Position numbers and translations under genes: made by a program
The notes under the pieces: model-generated
Database searches by the model: none
What the model was told of the DNA's origin: nothing
Seen by the model: only the letters and a program-made list of their open reading frames with translations
Shown here: positions 28,309 through 37,873 of the stretch, piece by piece
How the letters are laid out: every line of letters starts with the position of its first letter
Position numbering within the stretch: the first letter of the stretch is position 1
Assembly: GCA_019918135.1 (NCBI GenBank)
Contig: WBZZ01002490.1
Location: 1 to 64,000, forward strand
DNA: 64,000 nucleotides
DNA from: Paulinella micropora
Taxonomy: Eukaryota; Cercozoa; Imbricatea; Euglyphida; Paulinellidae
Reading direction: 5' to 3'

Positions 28309-30105
28309 ATGCTTGGATTTCTCGTTCTGCTCCCCCTCCTCAGCCGCACACGAGCAATCGTTCTCAATGGCAGTGGATCCTCGCTGGCTGCTCCAGTGTG
28401 GCAGGCCTGGGGGTTGCAGTATCAGACCGTTCGCGGATCGACGCACATAAGATATCAAAGCACATCCTCGGGGCTAGGCCTGAAGGCTCTGACGACCGCA
28501 GACGCGCCAGGACTGTACCAGGTGGCTTTTGCGGGCTCAGACTCCTTGGTGTCGGCCGCCATGTACCAAGACTTCCCGACCCTGCAGATGGTGCCTGCGC
28601 TGGTGGTGCCACTTGCCATCATTTTCAATCTGCCTGGCTTCGGAAACACCGAGCTGGTACTGAACGCTGACGTGACGGCCAAGTTGTTCAGCGGCCAGAT
28701 AACCAACTGGAACCACAGCGCACTCTCTGCCCTCAACCCGAACAAAGCCCTCCCGAACCTCCCTGTCAAGATCTTTGTTCGAGTACAGCACTCCGGACAA
28801 ACGGAGATCCTGACACGTTTTTTGGCGGGCGAGAGTCCTAAAAGCTGGCCACACGGCGTGTTCAACAAATGGCCCCCGGGCCTGACGACGCCAATGGTGA
28901 GCTTTTCAGATAACGTTTACTCTTTGATCGGCAGCGTGATGTCGGAACCAGGGGGCCTGAGCTACGCGGCGTACCCCTTCTGCGTGCTGATTTCCGTGAC
29001 GTACGCCAGCTTCTGTGTGGACCCCGGCCATGCGCAGGGAGGGGGGGCTGAGCCCTGCCAAGCCAAGTACCTGGTGGCTCCCAGCGTGGAAACAATACAA
29101 GCCACCATGGCTCAGATCCAGCTAGACGACAAACTACACGCCGTCATCACGCCTGTACCCGGGGACTGGCCGCTCACCGACGTCACGTACGCTGTCTTCC
29201 ACCGGGCCAGCAACCTGACATGTGCGGAGGCAGCGGAAGTCCTCAAGTTCTTCATTTACGCCTTCACCAACCAAGACACCAGGGGAGTGGCCAGGAGCCT
29301 GGGCTGCCCCCAAACCGGCGCGTCCTACCTTGCTGCGGACTTCTCTGCCGAAGACGGCCACGACGTCATTCGGCACGCCATGATCGGGATAGCCGTGGTG
29401 GGGCTCGTGCTCGCGGGGGGGCTCTGGGTGTCGATCGTTTCGGCGCGGGGCAGCCGCGTCGCACGCGTGGCGGGGCTGCTGTTCACCTCGCTCTTCGTGC
29501 TTGGCTGCGCGCTGAACTACCTGGCCGTGATCCTGTGGGCCATCGCGCCGGACACCGACCGTATCTGCGAGGCGCGCTTCCTCACGGTGATCACTGGACA
29601 CACGTTAATACTGGCCGTGATGTTTTCCAAGTCCGGGGCGGTTTACTCTATCATCCAAATGACGAAAAAGGGCCGCCTGAAGCGGCTGGCGAACATGTCC
29701 TCCGCCAGGTTCGTGTACCGCATGCTGTTCATGCTGGTGCCCCAGTCAGTCGTGTTGGTCGTGTGGTTTGTGCTGGATCCACCCGTGGTCCGCCTGGTGG
29801 TGGTCGACCCTCTCGACAGGATGTACGTGCGTGCGTGCACCGTCTCTGACATTCCAGAGCTGTGGATCTCTCTGGAAGCGGCCGTCTTCGTCGTTTCCGT
29901 CTGCTGGGGTGGCTGGCTTGCAATGAAGACACGTGACTTCTACGATCGTTACCAGGTCCCAAACGAGAGCAAAGCCATCTACAACTCCCTGTACAACATG
30001 TTTTTGTGCGGCTTGTTCTTCGTCCCCATTGTCTCGGACCTAGGCCCGGGCTCGGCCAGCCACCGCAAAGAAACGCATCCGAAGAAGCGCCTGCTCACGT
30101 CGTGA
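28309..30105 (+). CDS. PstS-like phosphate-binding domain fused to a class C GPCR-like membrane domain
   Basis: 598 residues. The ATG at 28309 is chosen over an upstream TTG and gives a signal peptide (MLGFLVLLPLLSRTRA). Residues about 20-350 match the PstS/phosphate-binding family: N-G-S-G-S-S-L-A-A-P at the ligand pocket, Y-Q-S-T-S-S-G-L-G, then LFSGQITNWNHSALSALNP and V-R-V-Q-H-S-G-Q-T-E-I. From about residue 355 there are about six hydrophobic spans with class C (GABA-B-like) motifs: CEARFLTVITGHTL followed by M-F-S-K near 419-437, and G-G-W-L-A-M-K-T-R then N-E-S-K-A-I-Y-N near 535-560. The protein stops soon after span 6, so the seventh span appears to be absent. A surface sensor for phosphate or a similar anion is inference. 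Confidence 0.78.
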   Translation: MLGFLVLLPLLSRTRAIVLNGSGSSLAAPVWQAWGLQYQTVRGSTHIRYQSTSSGLGLKALTTADAPGLYQVAFAGSDSLVSAAMYQDFPTLQMVPALVVPLAIIFNLPGFGNTELVLNADVTAKLFSGQITNWNHSALSALNPNKALPNLPVKIFVRVQHSGQTEILTRFLAGESPKSWPHGVFNKWPPGLTTPMVSFSDNVYSLIGSVMSEPGGLSYAAYPFCVLISVTYASFCVDPGHAQGGGAEPCQAKYLVAPSVETIQATMAQIQLDDKLHAVITPVPGDWPLTDVTYAVFHRASNLTCAEAAEVLKFFIYAFTNQDTRGVARSLGCPQTGASYLAADFSAEDGHDVIRHAMIGIAVVGLVLAGGLWVSIVSARGSRVARVAGLLFTSLFVLGCALNYLAVILWAIAPDTDRICEARFLTVITGHTLILAVMFSKSGAVYSIIQMTKKGRLKRLANMSSARFVYRMLFMLVPQSVVLVVWFVLDPPVVRLVVVDPLDRMYVRACTVSDIPELWISLEAAVFVVSVCWGGWLAMKTRDFYDRYQVPNESKAIYNSLYNMFLCGLFFVPIVSDLGPGSASHRKETHPKKRLLTS

Positions 30106-30218
30106 ATGTCGTGGACGGGGACTGCTTAGGGGTGGCCTGACCAATCGAGGTTTGAACGTGTAAGATTTCAATTCAATCTGTTTTAATTTAAAAAAAAACA
30201 ATGCAATCAAACATCTGC

Positions 30219-31976
30219 TCAAACTGGAACTAAATTTGTCTCCTGCATGAGAGCATTTCGGGCCCGGGCCAGTTCGGCCTGCGCGTCGTGGCAGCCCTGT
30301 CCCGCGGCCCGTCCCCACCACTCCTCTGCCTTGGCCAGGTCTCTGGCTACGCCAGTCCCCCGTGCGTAACACCAGCCCAGATTAAGCTGGGCGACGGGCA
30401 GGCTCTGCTCGGCCGCTAGCTGGTAATAAGTCACGGCCCGGGCGCTGTCCCTGGCTACGCCCCGCCCCGCGAGATAGCAGGCCCCGAGCTCGCGCTGCGC
30501 CTTAGCACAGCCTAGCTCCGCCGCTCGCTGGTAACAGCGGACCGCCGCCGTGTCGTCCCGCGCGGTACCTAGCTTCTGCTGGTAGCATTTGCCTAGCAGG
30601 AACAGCGCTTCCGGGTGGGGGCTAGCGCCCTCCGTGGCTTGTCTGTAGTACCGGAAGGCTAACTCGGGGTTCTTGCTCACGACCTTCGCCACTCCCTTGG
30701 CGTAGTATTGGCCTAGTTCGACACAGGCTTGCTGGCTGCCCCGGCTGGCTGCCTGCCGGTAGTAGTCCATAGCCGTTATCAGATTCTGGGGGGTGCCGAT
30801 CCCCTGAGCGCAACACCGGGCCAGGCCCAGGCCTGCCGCGGCTTGGCCGTGTTGGAACGCGCGCCGGTAGTGGGAATAGGCCAAGTCTGCAGACTGCTGC
30901 ACCCCTCGGCCTGCCAAGTAACGCTCCGCGAGCGCCAGCTCCGCGTCCGCGTGCGCTTGCCCGGCAGCCGCGACTAGGCATTGCAGCGCGCGCGCTTCGT
31001 CTCGTTCCGTGCCCTCTCCGCTCTGCAGGTGTTCGGCTAGCTGGTACAGGGCCGCTGGGTGGCTTTGCTCGGCGGCCCGGCCGGCCCAGCGGCAGGCCAG
31101 GACGGGGTCGCTGGGGCGGTACCAGCGAGCGAGCTCAAACTGCGCGGCGACCAGGCCTTGTTCGGCCGCGCGGATGTACCACTCGAGGGCCGACGGGTGC
31201 TGCTCGGGCCGCTTGGCATACCGCAGCCCCAGTTCATACTGAGCCTCGGGGCGCCCGCGCGCAGCCTCCCGCCGGACCTGGTCGTCCGTCCGCGCACATA
31301 AACCTTTGATGTACTGGAGGCGCCGACGTTCTGCCACTTTTGCCGCCTGCTTGGCCCGGCTAGCGCGCAACCATTGAAGGTGGGCCTCCAGCTGTTCCAG
31401 CCCCAGCCCGAGCTTGACTAACACGTCACAGACCGCCGCGGAGCGGACGAGGCGCGGTCGGCCCGTCGCAGAGTTTAGCAGGTCAGCAGCAGCGAACAGT
31501 TCCAGCGGCACAAAGTTAGTGTCCCCCCGAGCTACCGCCGGGAGCACGTCGCGTTGGACGACACTCCACAGGCAGCAATCCTTGCCGCCTAAGAGCGCCC
31601 AGAAGGCGCGCGTGCGCACTTTGTCGGCGTCCGGGATAGCCCCGAGCTGCCAGCACTTGAGTTCTAGACAGTCTTGTCGTAGGAGACGGCACACGCGTAA
31701 CAGAGGCAATGCTGTCACATAGTAACGAGCCCGGCCGGCTGTCTCTGCCGGGGGGCCGGACCCGAGTAGAAAACTCAGGATCAGACCCCACATTTCGCGG
31801 CCGAGCACCTGCGGAAGTGGCCGGGGGGGCTTGATAATCTGCCGGCGCAGAGAATTCACTTGGGCTGCCAGCCGGTTACGTTGCAGGGCCGCGAGCCCGC
31901 GCGTACGGAGGCCCAAACTAGCCTCGAGGTGCCGGCACTCCTCCAGTAGCTCGTGCTTGCGCTTGCGCCGTGACAT
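30219..31976 (-). CDS. F-box/Sel1-repeat protein
   Basis: 585 residues from the ATG at 31976. The N-terminus is basic, then residues about 55-110 (LPQVLGREMWGLILSFLLGS and the following L-R-V-C-R-L-L-R-Q) form an F-box-like segment. From about residue 230 to the end there are around nine Sel1-type TPR repeats of 36-40 residues, with the A-x-x-x-Y-x-x-A-A-x-x-G and G-x-x-Y-x-x-G-x-G-V-x-x-D pattern. F-box plus Sel1 suggests an adaptor that presents partners to a ubiquitin ligase. Related to the Sel1 protein at 32511 but longer. Confidence 0.78.
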   Translation of the reverse strand: MSRRKRKHELLEECRHLEASLGLRTRGLAALQRNRLAAQVNSLRRQIIKPPRPLPQVLGREMWGLILSFLLGSGPPAETAGRARYYVTALPLLRVCRLLRQDCLELKCWQLGAIPDADKVRTRAFWALLGGKDCCLWSVVQRDVLPAVARGDTNFVPLELFAAADLLNSATGRPRLVRSAAVCDVLVKLGLGLEQLEAHLQWLRASRAKQAAKVAERRRLQYIKGLCARTDDQVRREAARGRPEAQYELGLRYAKRPEQHPSALEWYIRAAEQGLVAAQFELARWYRPSDPVLACRWAGRAAEQSHPAALYQLAEHLQSGEGTERDEARALQCLVAAAGQAHADAELALAERYLAGRGVQQSADLAYSHYRRAFQHGQAAAGLGLARCCAQGIGTPQNLITAMDYYRQAASRGSQQACVELGQYYAKGVAKVVSKNPELAFRYYRQATEGASPHPEALFLLGKCYQQKLGTARDDTAAVRCYQRAAELGCAKAQRELGACYLAGRGVARDSARAVTYYQLAAEQSLPVAQLNLGWCYARGTGVARDLAKAEEWWGRAAGQGCHDAQAELARARNALMQETNLVPV

Positions 31977-32039
31977 ACGTAGTGTGTGTGTGTGTATGAA
32001 AAAAAAAGAACAGTGGAAGGGGGGGGGGGAGGGAGGGGG

Positions 32040-32150
32040 AGAGGAAGGGGGGGGGAGAGAGAGGGAGAAAGTAAAAGGAGGAGGGGAGGGGGGAGAAAGG
32101 GCTCAGACGGGAATTGGGCGCGCCCCCCCCCCCCACCCCTCCTCTCCCAT
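32040..32150. repeat. G-rich and C-rich tracts before the F-box/Sel1 gene
   Basis: G-runs (32018-32098) and a gggcgcgccccccccccccc palindromic stretch near 32117-32134 lie 40-170 bases upstream of the start at 31976. A (GT)n run is at about 31981-31995. Confidence 0.6.
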
Positions 32151-32159
32151 CCCACTATT

Positions 32160-32362
32160 TACCACGGAAAAGGGTGTAGACGGTTTCGCCTGGCGGAGCG
32201 AGCTGTGGTCATACCTTGTGCCGTTCCGTGTCCTGAACGAATACTTCGCGCAGCAGCGGCAGCCCGCGCGTAGAGAGAGACTCCGCGGTCGGCAAGGTGT
32301 TTGCGGAAATGGTTTCGGAGATTCTCTGCTTGCTCGAAGAGCAGCTGGCCAGCGCGTTCTAG
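32160..32362 (+). pseudogene. Truncated, internally deleted copy of the 23.4-23.9 kb gene
   Basis: Positions 32160-32268 match 23500-23608 closely (for example ELWSYLVPFRVLNEYFAQQR in both). The copy then jumps, at a shared cccgc(g), to sequence matching 23845-23935 (V-G-K-V-F-A ... L-L-E-x-Q-L) and ends at TAG 32360. About 235 bases of the source are missing, and the 5' part is absent. Differences between the copies are mostly at third codon positions. Confidence 0.7.
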
Positions 32363-32510
32363 GCGGCACGAAAATAAGGGGAGGGGGGCGGGGAGCCTAG
32401 ACTTGGTGGCATTGATTTTATTGAGATCTGCAGCCCCTCCTCTTTTTGAATCTAAATTAAAAACTAAAAACGAAGTGATTTCTAGTCACGTTTCCACACT
32501 TTGTGCGCCC

Positions 32511-33314
32511 ATGGACGACAGGGTTAAGAGACTTATTCGCTGGGCCGAGAAAGGTCGGGCAGTGGCTCAGTACAACCTGGGGCATTGCTACGAGACCGGG
32601 CAAGGAGTGCCCCAGGATTGGTCGAAAGCGGCGGAGTGGTATGGTCGGGCGGCTGCTCAGGGTTATGCCGCAGCGCAACACAACCTAGGGATCTGCTACT
32701 TGCATGGAGAAGGAGTGCCAAAAAACATAGTAAAAGCGTTTGCGTATATCACCCAAGCCGCCGAGCAAGGCTTAGCGGAGAGTCAATATAGCTTGTATCT
32801 CTGCTATAGCCACGGGGAAGGAGTGCCCAAGGACGACAGCAAAGCCTTGCAATATCTGACCTTGGCGGCAGATCAAGGACATGGTGAAGCACAATGCAAT
32901 CTTGGGACCCTTTACGGCGACGGGACTCAAGTGCCTAGGGACAGCGAGAGAGCGATCGTGTATTTGACCCGGGCGGCAGAGCAAGGTGATCCTATTGCTC
33001 AATACAACCTAGCGATTTGCTATGATAGTGGGCGCGGGGTGCCCCGGGACTACGTGACAGCGGCAAGGTGGTACGACCTGGCGGCTAGGCAGGGGGTCGC
33101 CGCTGCACAGTGCAGCCTCGGAATCTGCTACTACTACGGGGAAGGAGTGCGCCGAGACCACGCGCAGGCTGTAGAGTGGTTATCTCGAGCGGCGCAGCAG
33201 GGGAACGCCGTGGCAGAATGGAACCTCGAGCTTATTCGTCTTCATCGCGAGGGCCAGCGTCAACTGGGGCTACCCCCGGGGCACGCCAAGGCACAGACCG
33301 CTTGTGGGGGCTGA
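32511..33314 (+). CDS. Sel1-repeat protein
   Basis: 268 residues from the ATG at 32511. Seven consecutive Sel1 repeats of 36 residues fill residues about 8-255, with the signature A-x-x-x-L-G-x-C-Y-x-x-G-x-G-V-P-x-D. No signal peptide, F-box or catalytic domain. Sel1 repeats are protein-interaction solenoids. The gene is flanked on both sides by decayed duplicates of other genes from this window. Confidence 0.82.
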   Translation: MDDRVKRLIRWAEKGRAVAQYNLGHCYETGQGVPQDWSKAAEWYGRAAAQGYAAAQHNLGICYLHGEGVPKNIVKAFAYITQAAEQGLAESQYSLYLCYSHGEGVPKDDSKALQYLTLAADQGHGEAQCNLGTLYGDGTQVPRDSERAIVYLTRAAEQGDPIAQYNLAICYDSGRGVPRDYVTAARWYDLAARQGVAAAQCSLGICYYYGEGVRRDHAQAVEWLSRAAQQGNAVAEWNLELIRLHREGQRQLGLPPGHAKAQTACGG

Positions 33315-33481
33315 AATGAAGATCGTGGTGGTGGTTAGAAGTCTCGGTACTTAGGGCGCTGCTGATTTTTTTCAAACGAACAAAAAAAGTTTTCTTTTAT
33401 TGCTTGCCTCTTTTCTCTTTCTCTCTGTTGTTCTTTTTTTTTTAATAGCGGAAAGAATAAAAAAGGAATGGAAGCCAATGT

Positions 33482-34135
33482 AGCGACGTGCATGTTGTGC
33501 TGAACACGATTGGGAGGGCATGCAGAGTTTGTTCCAGGTGCTTAGAGCTGAGTACCCAGTGCGTGGGGCTTCGCGGGTGCTACACCTGCGCACCAGCGCC
33601 GTGCGGAGCCTGGTGTTCAGAGATGTTACGTGGACGATCCTGCCTTGCGAGCTGGCAGACCTGGGGGGGCTGGTGGTGCGAGGGAGCTTGGAGATGATAA
33701 AGGTTCGGCTGGGGAGCAGCAGCAGCAGAAGCAGCACGAGCGAGGTGACGGAGTTGGCAGCGCAGGTCGCCCCCGGCCCCGGCGCTGGCGGCAAGGGTAG
33801 CCTATCTTTTGATTCTTGCACGGGCCTGCGCTCGTTGTTGCTCGAATGCAGTAGCTCGTGTCAGGTGGTGAGTGTGGAGCTGAAAAACTGGAGGCACGGT
33901 TTATCCTGTACGCCCTCACTTCGCTGCGAAGAGCTGCCGCTGCTGCTGGCCGAATCCCGGTTAAACACCTTTTAGTGACGGGGGATGCCTCTTGCCTAGA
34001 CACACTGGTCTTGGACGGGCTGAAGCCGCAATGGATAGACTTATTGGTGTCCCAAGCGACCGAACCTTTTCGACAAGTCTATTCGAAGCGGTTACAGATA
34101 AATCCCCTGGCTGCCCTTAAGAAAAGAAGGGAGAA
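33482..34135 (+). pseudogene. Deletion-derived copy of the F-box/LRR gene at 38809
   Basis: Segments match 38784-40355 in order and in the same orientation. At least four blocks are missing: the N-terminal coding part up to about 39265, about 190 bases after 39345, about 57 bases near 39835 and about 210 bases near 40055. A 12-base Ser-codon expansion is added at 33715-33735. The longest remaining frame is 33520-33975, and frames change at the deletion points. No full-length product is possible. Confidence 0.8.
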
Positions 34136-34546
34136 AGCGGGGGGGGGGGCAGCTTGAAAACGACACGCGAGCAATCAATCAGGCTATTCAACCGGTGCGT
34201 GAACGCTTCCTTGGCTTCAGAGTCTTCAATAGGACAATACCCATCGTCGTCGGTTGAAAACCTACTAGTAGTTTCAAGCACGGTTTCCCCGGAGGGGGGA
34301 GCCGCAGAAGGGGGAGAAGGGAAGGGAAGGGAGAGAAAGGGAGCGGGAGGGGATGGAAAGTGTGGGGGGGGGAGTGGGGGGAGGGGGGGGGGGGGAGGAA
34401 AGCGCCTCCTTTTTACAACACTCCTTTCTGACCCCCCCTCTCCGCCCTACCATTATGTAAAAGACACCAAGAAGCTCCTGCGGGACCTTCCAACCCCCCC
34501 CCCCTCCTGTCAACGCGACCACAGCAAAGAGCGGAAGGCGTTAGGC
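34136..34546 (+). promoter_or_regulatory. G-rich upstream region of the HNH gene
   Basis: Contains G-runs at 34138-34150 and 34362-34397, then a C-run at 34493-34504, before the ATG at 34547. The frame is open upstream of that ATG, but its Gly/Lys/Glu content comes from the G-runs, so it was not included in the gene. Confidence 0.5.
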
Positions 34547-36919
34547 ATGTCCCAGCCGGCGTCTGTCGAATCCGCTACACAGACTGGCAAGCGTGTTCTG
34601 CCACCCGTTGAGAGCGAGGGCGACGTACTACCAGAGAGCCCGCGCAAGCGCACGTGCAACGAAAAGGAGCCCGACGGCCGAGTCTGGATCGGCGAATACG
34701 ATAGCACGAACTGGAGCAGCAGAGGCGTCCTGGACGAGTTTCTCTTCCTGCGGTGCGGTTTTGCTGGTGCCTCCCTCTATACTGTCGAGCGCCGACCGGA
34801 ACAGGAAGGCCCGCATCTGTTTGAGCTCCAATACACTGGCCAGGGTAGTACTCACCTGAGTCGCCCTTGCCTGGCCTACAAAGGCGTTTTCCACCGCGCG
34901 GGGAATAATAACGCCAGGGTCAGAGTTACCGTGTACAGCCGCATCCTGGATGTCTTTTGCTGCGACACTCAATGCACGGCCAATAAGCACCCAGAGCACT
35001 TCGATCTGGAGGAACTAGAAGAAACAAAGGCAGCCTGGCACCAAGGGTGGGAGGCCGACTACAACCACGACAAGTGGTTCTTCCCCGACGACGACGAGGG
35101 AAAGGGACTTGCGCGGGGACAAGGACGACACGACCTCGCCAGCTCGAGCTCGAGCTCAAGCAGTGCTGGACTGGCTGCCCCGGCGACCGGCAGGGAATGG
35201 TTTTCTCGACATCTGGCGCGCACCTTTCTGTGCAAACAACGCCACCACAATTCAAACGTTATTTTCAAGGTCCTCCTCAATAAGGAAAGACCAAACGGCT
35301 TTGACATTGAATACCGCAAGAACAGTGCTGGGTCGCGACGTCACCCCTGCCCTGCTTACGACGGCGTGGTTCATGATGGCAGTAAAGCGTACATTGAGCC
35401 CTCCCTCGAATTCATGCACGTGTCAGTCCTATGTAAGGAAGAAACATGCAAGAGACTGGGGCCAGTTCTTTTCAAGGTACAAGATCACGAGGAGAAGCTG
35501 CGCGGCAGTCAAGGGTCGCAGCAAAAGCAGGCAATCGACGGCAAGGCGGGGGCAGAGGGCGAGAAAAAGGCAGAGGGCAGAGAGTCCGACGAAGGCTATG
35601 TGGAAAGACTTGAACATTGGTTGCAACAGTTGGGAGACACGCACCTACAGGGCAGTAAAGGCGAAGAAGGTGAACAGCTGCCTTCTATCAAGATTGAAGA
35701 AGCCATCGAACAGAAAAGAGAGGCCATGGAGGACGCCATCGTGTGCTTCTGTAGCCACTGGAGTAAGGCGTCCAGAGATCGCCGCGAATTTGAACCACTC
35801 AATGCAGCAGAGGCTGGAATGTCCCGCGAGAGTCTGTTCAAGAAAAGATATAGAGTGGCGCGTCAGGCGCTGATGAAGCGTCTCACACTCTTTTTGAACA
35901 CTTACTTGTGTGAGGTAACGGCAGGGCACAGACGCATGTACACTGTGCTTTGTGTATTAGAAAGCGGAGACAAAAGGTGGTTGCTAGAAGAAGTCAGCTC
36001 CATCGAGGCTCGGGGCCGTAGCTGCCAAATTGAAGTCCCGCCATATGCCATGTCTTGGCGGACCTCACGCTCCCAGGGCGTACGAAGTAACGTAATTCGT
36101 GAATGGACCCAGAACCCGAGCCATCGTGTGCGAAGTGGACCCGACTACCTCCGCATATCTCAGGCTACGGCCATGATGAAAGGGGAAAAAGGTGTTTTCT
36201 CAGAATCAACCCAGGGCCTGAGCGTAGCCACCTCTGGGTCTACGTCCATTGTGACAGGGGACTGGGTTCAATCTGAGAAACAAGTGGCAGATCAACCAAA
36301 GGCTGCAGAAATAGCATCCCCAGCAAGCACTAATGCGGTTTCAGAGTTGTGTCCGCAAGGGCAACTGCAAGAAGACGCCCGTACGGGGCCAGCCGCTCCT
36401 CCACGCAAAAGGCTCATCACCCCTGACGAGCTTATGTTGCTGGAGGACGAAATCAGCCTGACGCAAGGTAAGCTGCATCTGGAGCGCGCCTTGGCTGATA
36501 TGCGGGAACTCTACCCAGCGCACGAAGTTGACTGCGAGCCTGTGTACCTTGGTTTCATTCAACCGCTGACTAACCTGCCACACAAAGTGAGCCCGGCGCA
36601 GGCACGAGATTGGGTGCTGAAAAACCGCCATCATCATCAGCTAACTAATTACTTTGATAAGGATGAAAAGCGCAAGCTTGCCTTCCATATTGATCACATT
36701 CTGCCCCGCCGCTTTGGAGGCTTTGATCACCCGCGCAACTACGCCATTATGCCGGAAATCTTTAACCAGAAATTTAGCTCGTGGTTTCTGCCAGCCAAGG
36801 CTCGCTACATCGGGCAGACGGCTATGAGAGAGATGCTCCAATTTACCGAGTACATTCGAAAAAAAGGGCTAGAAACGTTGGATCTTAGCGATTTGCCAAT
36901 AATAAACTACGGATGCTAG
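34547..36919 (+). CDS. HNH endonuclease with duplicated Cys/His module
   Basis: 790 residues from the ATG at 34547. The C-terminal 90 residues contain an HNH/McrA-type nuclease: H-I-D-H-I-L-P-R-R-F-G-G-F, then D-H-P-R-N-Y-A-I-M-P and N-Q-K-F-S. Two related modules lie upstream, at about residues 50-150 and 220-310, each with a P-C-x-A-Y-x-G-V motif and closing Cys residues (C-C-D-T-Q-C and C-K-E-E-T-C). They may be DNA-binding zinc domains. The middle is charged and helical. This could be a homing-type or defence nuclease, or a DNA-processing enzyme. Confidence 0.75.
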   Translation: MSQPASVESATQTGKRVLPPVESEGDVLPESPRKRTCNEKEPDGRVWIGEYDSTNWSSRGVLDEFLFLRCGFAGASLYTVERRPEQEGPHLFELQYTGQGSTHLSRPCLAYKGVFHRAGNNNARVRVTVYSRILDVFCCDTQCTANKHPEHFDLEELEETKAAWHQGWEADYNHDKWFFPDDDEGKGLARGQGRHDLASSSSSSSSAGLAAPATGREWFSRHLARTFLCKQRHHNSNVIFKVLLNKERPNGFDIEYRKNSAGSRRHPCPAYDGVVHDGSKAYIEPSLEFMHVSVLCKEETCKRLGPVLFKVQDHEEKLRGSQGSQQKQAIDGKAGAEGEKKAEGRESDEGYVERLEHWLQQLGDTHLQGSKGEEGEQLPSIKIEEAIEQKREAMEDAIVCFCSHWSKASRDRREFEPLNAAEAGMSRESLFKKRYRVARQALMKRLTLFLNTYLCEVTAGHRRMYTVLCVLESGDKRWLLEEVSSIEARGRSCQIEVPPYAMSWRTSRSQGVRSNVIREWTQNPSHRVRSGPDYLRISQATAMMKGEKGVFSESTQGLSVATSGSTSIVTGDWVQSEKQVADQPKAAEIASPASTNAVSELCPQGQLQEDARTGPAAPPRKRLITPDELMLLEDEISLTQGKLHLERALADMRELYPAHEVDCEPVYLGFIQPLTNLPHKVSPAQARDWVLKNRHHHQLTNYFDKDEKRKLAFHIDHILPRRFGGFDHPRNYAIMPEIFNQKFSSWFLPAKARYIGQTAMREMLQFTEYIRKKGLETLDLSDLPIINYGC

Positions 36920-37401
36920 AGTGCTGTGCAAATGTGTGTTTGTAGCCAAAAAAGGCTCCCTTCTCTTCGCCATTAAAATCTCAGTTCTTGTTCACTTTGT
37001 AATAGTATTCGGTGGAACTTTGAAGCTTTGGAACATTGGAAGCTGGGTAAGAGGAGAAGCTAGGGAGGAGAGGGGAATGGAAGGGGTGGGAGGGGGGGAG
37101 ACCCGCCCGTTCCCCTTGCCGGGTTTGCAGCGCTTGTGTACGATGAAGATCCGTTACGTACAGGCAGAGCTTGGCCAGCCGCCTCGCGGCCTCCGCTATG
37201 GTCAACATGACGGTCTCGCGCGCACACAGTCCGTCTGGCAATCGGATCTGCTGGAGCTTGGGACAAGAAGTTATCTCGACGAGTATGGTGTCCAGCTGCT
37301 GCGTTAGCCCGCCGCGGCTCAATTCGGCAGGGGGTAGGGTGCGGGTGTTGGAGCGTGTGGGTAAATCGGGGCCGCCCAGTGTAAGGTGACGCAGCTGTGC
37401 G

Positions 37402-37487
37402 CAGTTGTGGACGTCTACTTGGTATTGACCACGCGCTGCAGCCTCAGTTGTGGACGTCTACTTGGTATTGACCACGCGCTGCAGCCT
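37402..37487. repeat. 43-bp tandem duplication
   Basis: The unit starting cagttgtggacgtctacttg at 37402 is repeated exactly at 37445. Its length is not a multiple of three. It lies inside the broken LRR gene, and one copy supplies an in-frame TAG. Confidence 0.9.
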
Positions 37488-37789
37488 TGGTAATTTCTCG
37501 AACAGCACAGCCCAAGATTTTAACAGCGCACTGCCAAGATCCAATTTCGTTTTTTGTAGGCCGCCCCTAAACACCTTTAGTTTTAGGTCTGGAAGCGCCG
37601 TTAAAAAAGGTTTGAGTACAGCGGCAAGATCTTCAGCAAGTAGTTAAAATCCGGCGAGCATTCTTGCAGCTTAGCCACGACAGAGCCTTTGGTTTTTCCG
37701 AGGAAAAGGGGAAGAAAGAAAGATTGGGGCAGGGGGCTAGACTGTGTTAAGTCTCGGGCAAAGGCTTTTAATCTACGAGAGGTGCAAAT

Positions 37790-37873
37790 CTAAACACAAG
37801 ACAGAGAGTTCCCGTCGTCATGGGAATTCACGAAGGGTTCCAATCCGAACTAGCGAGCTGAGCTGGCACTCAC
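37790..37873 (-). other. Probable spliceosomal intron (84 nt)
   Basis: On the minus strand the donor is AAG|gtgagt (consensus) and the acceptor is ctctctgtcttgtgtttag|ATT with a good pyrimidine tract, phase 0. Unspliced translation stops eight codons into the intron. Spliced translation continues for about 60 further codons. Confidence 0.55.
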
